From: Hymenopus coronatus
Taxonomy: Eukaryota > Arthropoda > Insecta > Mantodea > Hymenopodidae
DNA length: 64,000 nucleotides
Reading direction: 5' to 3'
NCBI GenBank assembly: GCA_030762935.1
Contig: CM060900.1
Span: 391,643,632 to 391,707,631, forward strand
In this document: positions 54,788 through 64,000 of the stretch, in pieces
Position numbering within the stretch: position 1 is the stretch's first letter
Layout: the number at the start of each line of letters is the position of its first letter
Notes under the pieces: generated by a model
Seen by the model: the letters and a program-made list of their open reading frames with translations, nothing else
Databases searched by the model: none
What the model was told of the DNA's origin: nothing
Made by a program: the position numbers and the translations under genes

Positions 54788-55065
54788 GGTTGCGCCAGTA
54801 GCTCAGTCGGGAGAGCGCGTGTCTGTTGTGCGTGGGGTTCGATTCCCGGCTGCAAGAAAGGACTTTTCCTCCGGCCAAGATAATTACTTATTCTCCCCAG
54901 AGTCTGGAAATATGAATGTGTGACCTAATGTACTAAACTAAAAGGTAAGTATCAGAAATCGAATGATAACTGTAAAGGAACTAACGCCATTGTCGATAGG
55001 CAATAATCTTTCAAAGGTTAAAGGCCGCCGATATGACAACTGCAGTTAAAAGCAGGGTATAAATT
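54788..55065 (+). mobile_element. SINE family B copy (tRNA-derived)
   Basis: Head TGCGCCAGTAGCTCAGTCGG (A-box TAGCTCAGTCGG) and GGGGTTCGATTCCCGGCTG (B-box) make a strong pol III promoter. The body CTCCCCAGAGTCTGGAAATA, ACTAACGCCATTGTCGATAG and GGCCGCCGATATGACAACTG matches family B. The acceptor stem does not pair, which excludes a functional tRNA gene. Confidence 0.85.
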
Positions 55066-55595
55066 GGAGATGAGTGCGTTCGCTGTAAAACAATACTTTC
55101 TTGAAGTTTCGTTTGAAGTTTCAGGAATTGTTAAAAATATCAACAATAGTTGTAACCAACCATTCCTGTGTAAGTGCAAAATATTTTCTCTTAGGAGAGG
55201 AGAATAACCTGAGAAATAAAATGGGTGGTGATCAAGCTATCTTGCTGTTAATTGTTCTGGAGAGGTCAACAATGATTCTCCTTGATAGGAGAATGTCATT
55301 GGCAACTTATGTTTTCCCATAAAATTGGGAGTAACGATTTTAATATCCTTCCCTTTGTTTTAGTTTAGTTCGATCAAACGTCAAATGGGCAAGGCAATAC
55401 TATTTCAACTGTTATTTACAACAGTAAAGTGTTAGTATTATCTACACTATAATAGATTGAGGAACATACAAATGCACCATAAACTGTTAAAATTGATCCA
55501 AACCCCTTAGTGCTTCAAAAGTAATATAAACTGTTACATAAACTAACTGAACATTTTGTGACTTGTGGGTGGGGGGAATAAGATTTTCAATAGAA
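55066..55595. other. No gene seen
   Basis: Anonymous. Confidence 0.4.
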
Positions 55596-55597
55596 TG

Positions 55598-56105
55598 CGT
55601 CTGTGTAGTTAGCCTGCTAGCCTTCAAATCTAAGGTCCCCGGTTCGATTCCGAGCTGGAGAATAAGAATGTTCCTTATTCAATATTCCCCGTCTTCCTTA
55701 GTCTGAAGTATGAATGAGAGGTGAATAAGTGTATGTGACTTCAGTTTAACTACCCAAAGCAATTATGAAACGCGTGAATGTCATTGTTGAGGATAGACAG
55801 TGCAGACGGAGTATCGTTTGAGGGATTGCAACTAGCAGCGCTACGGTGATTGATGACGTCATAGACAGGGGCGGGGGGGGGGTCTACGCTCACTTTTCGC
55901 TTACGGCTGAACAAGACTACCGCTCCCTGCCTGTGTTTTGACTTGTCTGTTAAAAACAATCGTTTGGAGAACTCTGCTATAGGGTCTAAGGTAAATGTGC
56001 TGTGAACGTGCCCCAAATGCGCTCCTTGCTGAAATTAATTTTACCAAAACTAATAAGACGCCGATATGACTTGAGTTATTCAAGGTGGCATATAAATGGG
56101 AGGTC
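55598..56105 (+). mobile_element. SINE family B copy, split by an approximately 230-bp insert
   Basis: Head AGCCTGCTAGCCTTCAAATC with B-box CGGTTCGATTCCGAGCTGG, the body CCCGTCTTCCTTAGTCTGAA up to CATTGTTGAGGATAGACAG (about 55805), then foreign GC-rich sequence, then the family B 3' part AGACGCCGATATGACTTGAG from about 56055. The inserted piece is described among the findings. Confidence 0.72.
55806..56045. other. Inserted GC-rich segment with CRE-like and GC-box-like sites
   Basis: Unassigned sequence inside the SINE. Contains TGACGTCA (55854-55861) and GGGGCGGGG (55868-55876) within a longer G run. No family recognised. An 88-codon minus-strand frame across the junction is probably chance. 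Confidence 0.35.
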
Positions 56106-56355
56106 TACTACTAAGCCTTCTATGTTGTATACAGATCCCCTAATTTTTCCTCTGCTCAGTCAGAGTGGCCCCAGTTTGGACGTTCTGGAGCCACCATTGC
56201 ATGTAGGGGACATTGTCTTGAAATAAATACCTCAAGTTTTCACGTAAATGCCGTAGGTTTGCTATGTTCCTTGAGCGTAAACACATTGAATGGCAGGGTT
56301 GTGTTGTTTATTGACAGCAGACCCCAGTACATTAAAACTGAGACTATTCAAGACA
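56106..56355. other. No gene seen
   Basis: Short anonymous spacer. Confidence 0.4.
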
Positions 56356-56361
56356 TTGGTC

Positions 56362-56640
56362 GTCTCCTTAGCGCGGTGGTAGCGCAGCTGCTTATCAAGC
56401 GGGAGACCTGGCCCGGGGTGCACTCAGCCTCGTAAGGTCCCTGGGGGGCCAATTGAGGAGCTACTTGATGGAGAAGTAGCGGCTCCACGTCATGAAGACC
56501 GCATTAACCGGCCGGGGGGACTCGAGGCGCTGACCACGTCTCACCCTCCAATACTGTAGACCCGAGATGGGGGACGCAGCGGCCGGGCGTTAGACCAAGG
56601 TTCCCTGTGAGCTGTCGTGCCATGGAATTATTCAAGACAT
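56362..56640 (+). mobile_element. GC-rich repeat, probable SINE family E relative
   Basis: Head GTCTCCTTAGCGCGGTGGTA with A-box-like TAGCGCGGTGG, AAGCGGGAGACCTGGC, then a GC-rich body AATTGAGGAGCTACTTGATG, GAGAAGTAGCGGCTCC and CATTAACCGGCCGGGGGGAC. From general memory a body of this kind is a known abundant insect repeat. The GC content contrasts sharply with the flanks. Confidence 0.6.
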
Positions 56641-56644
56641 TCTG

Positions 56645-56925
56645 CTTCCGATGTAATTTGGAAAGATTTGAAGACTCATAAGAGGGGCCTTCTGCTGCTA
56701 ACGTAGATATTTCATTATTTACGTTCAAACTGCTCAAAGGTAAACTGATATTTCAAACTGACAGCATATCAGATGAAGCACAATAAGACTTGCAAAATCT
56801 AGAAACTACATCTAAGATAAGTCACTTAAACCACACAATTTTAATACAGCTTTGAGGTATCTTTAGTTACTACAAATGCAGTATGAAGCTAATGTATTTG
56901 TCAAATTATAGAATAAAAAGGAAAA
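56645..56925. other. No gene seen
   Basis: Anonymous. Confidence 0.4.
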
Positions 56926-56929
56926 AAAC

Positions 56930-57625
56930 TCTGATGTGTTCCATTCACATGACTTTCTCTAAATCTCTGTAACAAATTATTGTTTAAAAGCATATGCTTT
57001 TATTTACTTCATGCTAATCGAGAAAAAATTAGCAGAAATAGTCTTATTACTTGCTTCCTTGTAAGTAGAAGCGAAATAAGAGAGTACCATAGGTTAAAGT
57101 GATAGTCAAAAGCTGGTTGCAATGTGACTGTATGGTCGGGAGTTGACGAATTCCTGTATGAGAAAAGTATAAGTTTTTCAAAGCTGAAACCAAAAACAAT
57201 ATAAAACAATATATCTAAAAAAAGAAAAAAACGACCAACTCCACAAAAAAATGTATATAACATAAATTGTGTGCTTTGACGCGCTCTACATTTTTTGTGT
57301 GGTAAGTTTTTGTCCATCTCTTACGGTTTATCAGTTATGCAAAATTCTGTAAACTTGATCCAGAATAAAGTAGTCTTCAAGAGGCTATTCCCTGAAAATT
57401 CAAGATATACATTTTATTTTTCAGGTAAATATCTTTAATATACGATATTTTAATTAAAATCGTTAGGGCCATTTTTAAGAAAATCAAAATGTTCGAAAAA
57501 AGTTCCATGTAAAGGGCAGTTGTGGGTGGGGGGATTTTCTTGAAAAATCTTCGTGTCGCATCCTTGGAAGATGTCAAAGTTAAATACCAAGTTACAATTC
57601 AACGGTCTTTTCGTTTTTGAATTAT
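56930..57625 (-). repeat. R1 repeat, inverted copy
   Basis: Minus-strand R1 from its 3' end (GATGTGTTCCATTCACATGA, CTTCATGCTAATCGAGAAAA) through ATGTATATAACATAAATTGT, CATCTCTTACGGTTTATCAG, GAGGCTATTCCCTGAAAATT, GTGTCGCATCCTTGGAAGAT and AAATACCAAGTTACAATTCA. The microsatellite and the R1 5' end are missing; it breaks off after TTTTGAATTATGCTGTCCA. Confidence 0.88.
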
Positions 57626-57629
57626 GCTG

Positions 57630-57860
57630 TCCACAGACAACTTTTGGAACGCATGATTGCAGTATGTGGGCGATTCAGTATTTGTTGGACAGATCCAATT
57701 AATGTAGTATGTTGTTGGGAGGTACGACTTGAGTATGTGGACGCCGTCAGAATTTCTTGGGAGCTGATAGCCAGTCAGATTCATTTGGTGTAAAAGCTTG
57801 TGGAAATGCATGATTACAATATGTTGTCGCGGTCAGGGTTTTTGGACAGCATTTCAAGTC
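57630..57860. repeat. Two diverged direct units
   Basis: CGCATGATTGCAGTATGTGG ... TGTTGGACAG (about 57650-57691) recurs as TGCATGATTACAATATGTTG ... TTTTTGGACAG (about 57808-57850), roughly 158 bp apart. Confidence 0.5.
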
Positions 57861-59135
57861 GCATTCCTTTAATACATATTCTCAAACTAACAAAAGCTTC
57901 AAATAAGTCTATCTATAGTTAACATACAAAATGTATCCATTGCGCAGCTTGTGTTATCGAAAAACAGTGAATAATCTTTAACTGACGACGTATGTCTGTA
58001 TTTGACAGATTTTAATGCTAGTTAAAAGACGTTATCATTTATGTCCAACTGCGATAAATAATTTGCAGCTTATATTTTTTGAAGCTCAAAATACATATGT
58101 AAGGAAAGTGGGGAAGTGGGATTTGTGTTTTTTTTCCAAAAAGAAAAAAGCAATTAATAATATCAGACATAACGAAGAAGGGGACTTAACTATTTATGTG
58201 AATTTTTTAAACCTTAATAAAACTAAGCCGGTCTCGCTCTCGCTCTCTCTGACTCGCGCTAAGTGAGTGGTCTTGCTAAAGGAATTTAGGTTTAATTCAT
58301 GGCCAGGACAGGGGGATGTTCTTTCAACTTTGGTTCAGATTGTTTGTGATATGCTGTGTCACTTTGTCATACGGCGGAACCCAATGGTAGAACCACCGCT
58401 GTATCAACTTGAGTCGTGGCAGACTAAAATGGGCTGCCTTGCTTTCGGTACATGTAGGATGAAACAAATCCAACAGCCTTAGGAATATTTCCTAATATTC
58501 CTATGTGTACTTCTAACTCTGCGAAACTGATATTTTATTAGTGTTTGAGGCAAGATTCTTCTACATGGGAGAATGTACATACAGGAAGACTAATTACTGG
58601 CTATAGAATTATTCCTTATGTCCTGTCTAGTTTGTTCTTTAAGCAATATTGATTCAGGCATTAGATTTGAAGCATAATTTATTATCAAAAACACATATTT
58701 TGTGAAGTAATAGTTTGGAGGTTCTACATTGGATCCAACCATACATATGACTTATTTTACTTGTATAAATATAACGAGCTCTCCGGAATTTGACTTCTGA
58801 AGCTGATGTTATTTACTTTTTTTATTAGGTTAAGAATGTCCATTTTCAGCTAACAGTGAAATTTACGGTTTACGCGATAACACAATATACAGAAAAGGAA
58901 TCACATGTCGAGTTGACAAAATGAAAGCGACAAAACTAACAGAACAGGTCATTGTGTTCTATATTTAAGCAATTAAAGAGCATTGACCACCGATTGTTTT
59001 ATATATTGGAGTGAAATAGTGGTGGAAACTATCTTGACGTATACCTAGCATTGAAATTACCATAGTTCTCTTATACCTATATCGCTGAGATAGATAGGTA
59101 TAAATTCACGGAGAGCTAATTAGTGTGTTTATGCT
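57861..59135. other. No gene seen
   Basis: Anonymous. Short TC-rich tract near 58234-58252. Confidence 0.4.
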
Positions 59136-59139
59136 GTTT

Positions 59140-59378
59140 TTAAGCTTAACGTCCTTTAACCTGGTTGATCATATCGGGCGATGGATGAAACGAATGAAAT
59201 CATGCTCAAATGATTTCGTGGTCCATGGAGCTTAAAGTTACTCGACATTCGTTTTCTCAGGATAAGGGAAAACCTAGGAAAAAAAACCTTATCCGGGTAA
59301 CTCACCCTAAGCGAAATTCGAACTCGCGACCTTTTGAATGTGAGGCAGACACGCTACCACCACACCACCCAGGAGGGC
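59140..59378 (-). mobile_element. SINE family D copy (tRNA-derived), best preserved
   Basis: Minus-strand head CCTGGGTGGTGTGGTGGTAG, CGTGTCTGCCTCACATTCAA and B-box GCGAGTTCGAATTTCGC, then GTGAGTTACCCGGATAAGGT, TTTCCCTTATCCTGAGAAAA and TGATCAACCAGGTTAAAGGA at the 3' end. Confidence 0.87.
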
Positions 59379-59379
59379 T

Positions 59380-60290
59380 GTTTATGCTTTTGTTGGGGAT
59401 CCTATTTGGTTTCTGATTTTTTTTCTCTATACTTGTTTTATTATTTACAAGTTCATCTGTTTGTGTTTTTCGTCCTGATATTTGGGGAGCTGGTTGCTTT
59501 GGAAACTGAATTGATATATTCAAAGGAATGGCTCACATCTCTGATAATTCATTGTTTAACCCGCAGTGTATATTTCTGCTTGGTTAGAAAAGCTTCCTGT
59601 GGAATTTCGCAAGAATCAAACGGAAATCCAGGGATGCCATGGTCCACATCAGTAGTTATGTAGGAGGTACTCGCCCATATCCTGGATTGCTGTGAGTTTA
59701 CTGAAAGTTCATTTGATATGTAGATTGCTGCGAATGGTTTTCGTTTTAAACGAAATATGTCTGACTTGTCCTGTTTAGTGGAATATTTTTTAAACATTCT
59801 TCTTTTATCTACTTGCACACGCCATTCCACAGGAGCTAAAAAAGTATTTAGTAAATATGTTGCAATTGTGCTGAATAATGTATAAAAAAACAAAGCATAA
59901 TATTACAAATGCCATGCTATATACTGAAAGCACCGAGGTCTGAAGTGGCATATATTGGCGCCGTACATCTTCACTCTACATTGGTCAAACTGAGAGGGGA
60001 CAGACACCTTCTTAATGCAAATGTATGCATTATGATACACAGTGTGTCTTAATTGATAGCACAAACCGATAGAGCTGAAAGCACATGCAAATAGGCGCAA
60101 AAAGATCTCAACAAACATGTATCTGCAAACGAGCAGTTAAATTACCCGCTATCGGCGTTTTATTCTTAAGGGGAGACCGAAGTGCTAAAGTGATTTTCTA
60201 AAGCATTAAAGCTAGCGTTTTCATTAATTTTTGTATAGACGTTACTGATAACAAGCATTCACACAAAGTTTCATTCAAATATATTTTTTT
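59380..60290. other. No confirmed gene
   Basis: A 114-codon minus-strand frame (59893-59549) is the only long frame. It is Lys/Ser/Ile-rich (MFKKYSTKQDKSDIFRLKRK) with no recognised domain. A GGGGAGACCGAAG box lies at 60172. Confidence 0.3.
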
Positions 60291-60296
60291 TCATTT

Positions 60297-60521
60297 TATA
60301 TAGGGTTTAACGCCCGCTTTTACTACTGTGGCACCGCAGGCAATGGCACCGATGATATATGGAATGAAGATCGGAGAAATGCGATGGCGGGGGAAACCGG
60401 AGAACCAGGAGGAAACCCGCCCGCTTTGTCCACCACAAATCCCACATGCAGTTGCCAGGGATTGAATCTGGGCCACCTGGGTGAGAGGCGAATGGCCTAA
60501 CCACTCGGCCACGGCGCGGCT
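60297..60521 (-). mobile_element. SINE family C copy, best preserved
   Basis: Minus-strand head GCCGCGCCGTGGCCGAGTGG, CCATTCGCCTCTCACCCAGG and B-box-like CCAGATTCAATCCCTGG, then GTGGGATTTGTGGTGGACAA, GGTTCTCCGGTTTCCCCCGC, ATTGCCTGCGGTGCCACAGT and AAAAGCGGGCGTTAAACCCT. The long variable arm resembles a type-II (Leu/Ser) tRNA ancestor. Confidence 0.88.
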
Positions 60522-60524
60522 GTC

Positions 60525-61210
60525 TTTTCATTCTGGATATATTAATTTATTTGATTGAATTGGTTAAAATCTGTCTTCTACAGATATTGAGCTAAATGCA
60601 TCACTTATTAAAATTATATACCTTAATAACTTTGTAACAAATTGTGTGTTTCAATTTTTCCTTAAGTGGACAGTACTTTAAAAAACTATTTTACATCACA
60701 AAGTGGAAAAACTGCAGAAAAAAAAAACAAACAAAAAAAACGATACTTTACTAAACACATTTTAAAACCAATCTATGGCTAATATCAAAATTCCAATCAG
60801 AAAATTTCTTTCCCATATTTTGCAATACGTTGGTGAGACTTTTCAGAGCTCTAGCTGTATTTTTGTGGGACAAGGTGGATTTTGAATATGGTAAAATAAT
60901 GCATTTGAACCCGACAAAAAGGCTTTAAAATATGACATGTAGAGGCGTTTAACCAGAGCAACGCTTTAAATGGCTTTCAAACATGTGTTACATCCACACT
61001 AAGAGACTCAAACATTGGGAATGTGTACTTAAAAGCATGGTATATTTTTTAAAAAGCATGATATGTTTTACCTCCAAAATAAAGAAATCGAAAATTTTGA
61101 GCAAATGTATCCCCTTGAAACAGAATTTAAAGATATCGCATATCATAAGAGTCTCAAAGGGTAGTAGTCGCATCACCTGTCTGATGCCCTGAAGTCAAAA
61201 TTGAACATTA
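60525..61210. other. No gene seen
   Basis: Anonymous AT-rich DNA. Confidence 0.4.
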
Positions 61211-61214
61211 CAGC

Positions 61215-62025
61215 AAAAAAGAGTATGCTGACATGCAGTTCATGTGTGCCAGTGTTAATCGCAATGCGCGGGAGGTTTTACGTACTATCAAGGAAATCGT
61301 GATCGAAGACGCTCCCAAAATTGCATTTTTACTCGAGTTCATAATCTCCTCAAGAGAACAGAACATAGCACTTCATCTGAGGCCGAAGATATAGCGTTGG
61401 AAGTGCCTGCCCCGATTCTCTCCGGGAACGTCAACTTTGAGGTATGCCACACACAGCTGCTGCACGAAGCCACTGTAAAATATGGAGAATATTACATCGC
61501 AGTTCTCCGTAGCCGTGTTACCACCAACGCGTTTATTGTCGCTGTGATCCGGAATTTGGTCCTAGAATGTTTTTTTTTTTTTTCAGTGGGTACCAAATAT
61601 TGTAGTAAACGCTCATTTTGCAAGTGACATTTTATTTACAGACGAATGAGGTTCATTTAATTACCAGGAATCACCTTTATGGTGAGAAGTAAACCCACGT
61701 GTTATTCATGAGCCACCATATTAGCAACATTTCTCGTTCAATGTAATGTTACGGGCTCTACGTGACATTCTATTGCGGCAAACACTCCTATAAAAAAAAA
61801 AAAAAAAAAAACGAAAAACAAACAAATGGACTGAGTTATCTCCGGTTTCTGCCGCAGCTTTCAGGATTATTTTTAAATTACCTTTGAGCAACGTTAGAAC
61901 TTGTGATACATTCATGATGGAACACCGGCACATTTTGCTGCTACAGCTTGTCAAAGTAATTAAACATATTACAATATTTTGGTCCGCGCAGCTCCCGCCT
62001 TCAATTGTTTTCCCTCTTCCCGGTT
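61215..62025 (+). pseudogene. Decayed mariner-type transposase, relative of the 47-kb element
   Basis: Blocks occur in the expected order but in shifting frames. EYADMQFMCASVNRNAREVL (about 61220-61280) is the insect helix-turn-helix. FTRVHNLLKRTEHSTSSEAE and DIALEV (61335-61405) follow. FASDILFTDE (first catalytic Asp, 61641) is followed by a stop and FNYQESPLW. Then come INVQ-like NP-VIHEP, YLRFLPQLSGLF (near 61838) and IHDGTPAHF (second catalytic Asp, 61916). Beyond it the third acidic block is not readable. A poly-A run (61795-61811) lies inside. The layout matches the transposase at 47708-48775, but it is much older. No terminal inverted repeats were found. Confidence 0.72.
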
Positions 62026-62029
62026 TGGA

Positions 62030-62995
62030 CGGCCGCCGTTCTGAGATGGTAGGAAAGATGGAGACGAAGCGAGAGCTTGCCATCACTGCCATATCATTGT
62101 TGAGCGCGTGCATAGCTTAATGTAGGATGAGAACAAATACCAGTTTTCGCAAGTAAGTGGCAACGTTGTAAACAATTTCCTTAGCCTATACTCTAACGGA
62201 CATACCAGAAGATAACTTGGGTGTTGAATTTGTTGACATTACTGTTTAAGTTCTCAGTAATAATAAACAGTACACTGTGATTTTTGTGATCACTCACTGC
62301 CATTTTCTAATGCAATTATATATAGATCCCTGGAGGGAGAGTTATGAAGGAGTATGGTGATGTAGCGTAGCTACCCTTCTATCTGGCTAGTGGCATAATG
62401 CGATATTTAGTTTTGAAAAGCTATGTGGTTCTTTTTATTAAAATGAAACTTATGCATTAAATAACCAAACAAATTAAAGTGCTTTATTCATTATTATCCG
62501 TACAATAAAGACATGAAGCCCAAAATGTCTCGTACTTCTTATCAAGCTGAAGAAATGAATATATTATCGCTTGTAAACTTGGGTGAAAACTGGACAAACA
62601 GTACCCAATACGCAGTTTTTACAGTAAATAAGTATGTTGCCGGAGCTGACGTTTTTAGCGCATTGGGGCCAGGAGTTAATAATATATGATATATTTTGCA
62701 GAAAATGTCAATTAAATAAGTCATTCATTAAATTCATTCGTAAGATTAAACAACCATTTGTATGATACATTAATTTATTTATTCTTATATTAACATTTGG
62801 ATAAATTCATTTATATCTGTAGACTATAATTATTTTCAGGTGATGCTTTATATAGTTGCAACTTTATTCACTTATTTACATAGTTCAAAGTGTCAATTAT
62901 GTATTTATATAGTTTTATCCTTTACTTATGCAGTGTCTGGTTGAGGAAGTTGAATATGGTGATAATTATTCTGTGTATATGTTATATGATCACCA
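62030..62995. other. No gene seen
   Basis: Anonymous AT-rich DNA. Confidence 0.4.
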
Positions 62996-63009
62996 TCACT
63001 ACCAATGCG

Positions 63010-63296
63010 AAGATTAGGCAAATGCCGGCTCCGGTTTCACAAAGCATCAGCAACGCTTTCTAGAACGTCCAGCATCTCGTCGTCCTCTTGTTAGTTCCTC
63101 GCTAGTATTAGGCATATCTCCTCATTCATTCTGATCATGTGATCAATCCATTCTTGTTTTTGGTTCATTATTCTGCTATATAGAAGTTCTACTTTTAGTT
63201 CCTACTTTATTTTTTCACTTTCAATCTTGTTGAGTTTAGTGCAAACATTTACTTGCTTGAGTAACCTCATCTCCACCGTCTGAAGTGTTGGTTTCT

Positions 63297-63343
<47 letters not shown>

Positions 63344-63480
63344 CTCTCTCTCTCTCGCGCGCGCGCAATAGAACCGAAGTTTCACAGCCGTATAACATTG
63401 TAGAAATTGCTCTTGTGAAGCTGTTCACTAAGATATATGTGTTATTTAAAACATTATATACACATAGAACATGCACAGTA
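63010..63480 (-). pseudogene. Reverse-transcriptase C-terminus relic with internal microsatellite
   Basis: Read on the minus strand from about 63450: VYNVLNNTYILVNSFTRAIS, then TMLYGCETSVLL, the 'LLYGSETW' block found after the palm of several non-LTR retrotransposon RTs (for example RTE/BovB-like and related clades). A (TC)n tract of about 60 bp interrupts it. On the far side are reading-frame pieces resembling LQTVEMRLLKQV, then RIMNQKQEWIDHMIRMNEE (63180-63110), matching the 'RI----L-W-GHV-RM-EER-' block, and a short degenerate tail. Several stops and frameshifts. The palm and endonuclease are absent, so this is a 3' fragment. Confidence 0.68.
63300..63366. repeat. (TC)n plus (GC)n microsatellite
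   Basis: About 28 TC units with a few interruptions, ending in a CG run. Confidence 0.95.
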
Positions 63481-63484
63481 GATT

Positions 63485-64000
63485 GCAGCATGTTGTATGC
63501 TACAAATTATGAAATAGACCATTCTTACCCGAATGTACGACTATTCTAGGATGCATCTCGTAATTGAATGCATCACTTGCTTATGTGTTGCAAACGCCAG
63601 ACGTGAAGGGGTGGGTTTGCAGGTAGTTCGGCAGCCGATGACACGCAGGGTCAAGAATGCCCATGCCTGCCCTAGAACGACTGCCGCAAATAAAATTGGC
63701 TGTTTTGAGTTGCATCCATTTTCTGAAATGAAACTTGAAACTGGCAACTGGCTAAGTTATAAGCTACATGAGGTACGTCGGTGTTGCAGTTACGAATATT
63801 TGTTCATATCACGGATCAACATTTTCAAATGCAATGATTTCAAAGCATTGCTTTTTGGATTGCGTAATGTTGTTTTAGTAGTGTGAAATGCTGAAATTGC
63901 TTCCATTTGCATTTTCCCAGCTTGCCACCAGAGGGTGAGAGAGGCAGGTCCCTTTTCATGTCGCGGCCGCCTTGAATAATTTCTACGGTGAATAGCCTAT
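63485..64000. other. No gene seen
   Basis: Overlapping frames on both strands (68 and 117 codons) have no recognisable motif. No supported feature to the end of the window. Confidence 0.35.

Noticed and set aside
54788..54855. Possible tRNA gene
   Set aside because: A- and B-boxes are good but the acceptor stem does not pair and the sequence continues into the SINE B body, so it is a SINE head.
61721..62113. 130-codon minus-strand open frame
   Set aside because: Antisense to a mariner-type relic whose catalytic blocks read on the plus strand.

Overview
This window looks like intergenic or deeply intronic DNA from an AT-rich, repeat-laden animal genome, most likely an insect. The Jockey-type LINE, the insect-style Tc1/mariner transposases, hAT relics and many tRNA-derived SINEs point that way. 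A hemimetabolous insect with a large genome is an inference, and I cannot name the species. I found no convincing host protein-coding gene, no rRNA and no free-standing tRNA gene. Every long or recognisable reading frame belongs to a transposable element, and almost all are broken.

Layout. 1-3.2 kb is unremarkable single-copy-looking DNA with simple repeats. 3.2-7 kb holds three copies of a non-coding interspersed repeat (called R1 here) and a decayed hAT transposase on the minus strand (5.1-5.8 kb). 8.18-9.48 kb is a TA-flanked DNA transposon with GGGGAG inverted ends, probably pogo/Tigger-like. 11.0-15.5 kb is a full-length but inactivated Jockey-superfamily LINE on the minus strand with a perfect 10-bp target-site duplication; its right-hand flank is an R1 copy. 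17.9-25.3 kb is mostly anonymous sequence with two SINEs, a three-unit minisatellite and an inverted-end MITE-like repeat (R2). 25.6-30.2 kb is a dense cluster of four R1 copies, head-to-tail and inverted, one split by a SINE. 32.8-33.3 kb is a second hAT relic. 34-37.7 kb carries several SINEs plus R1 and R2 fragments. 39.5-40.4 kb is another R1.

42-46 kb is a nested mosaic: a reverse-transcriptase relic split by an R1 that itself holds a SINE, an inverted second RT fragment, a foldback with a satellite-like unit in its loop, R2, and a diverged tandem array of about 80-100-bp units. 47.38-48.94 kb is a mariner-superfamily transposon with long (about 160 bp) terminal inverted repeats and a nearly complete transposase. 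49.5-50 kb has a retrotransposon-style 3' tail hairpin. 50.8-60.5 kb is SINE-rich (at least eight SINE-like insertions) with further R1 copies. 61.2-62.0 kb is a decayed transposase related to the 47-kb one, and 63.0-63.5 kb is the C-terminal part of another reverse transcriptase with a long (TC)n tract inside it.

The elements do not form a pathway. They record layered insertion: R1 is the oldest common substrate, the LINE and several SINEs landed in it, and microsatellites grew inside both R1 and the LINE. The most original signals are the R1 family itself, with a GT microsatellite at the same internal site in several copies, and the conserved near-palindrome at the 3' end of SINE family A.
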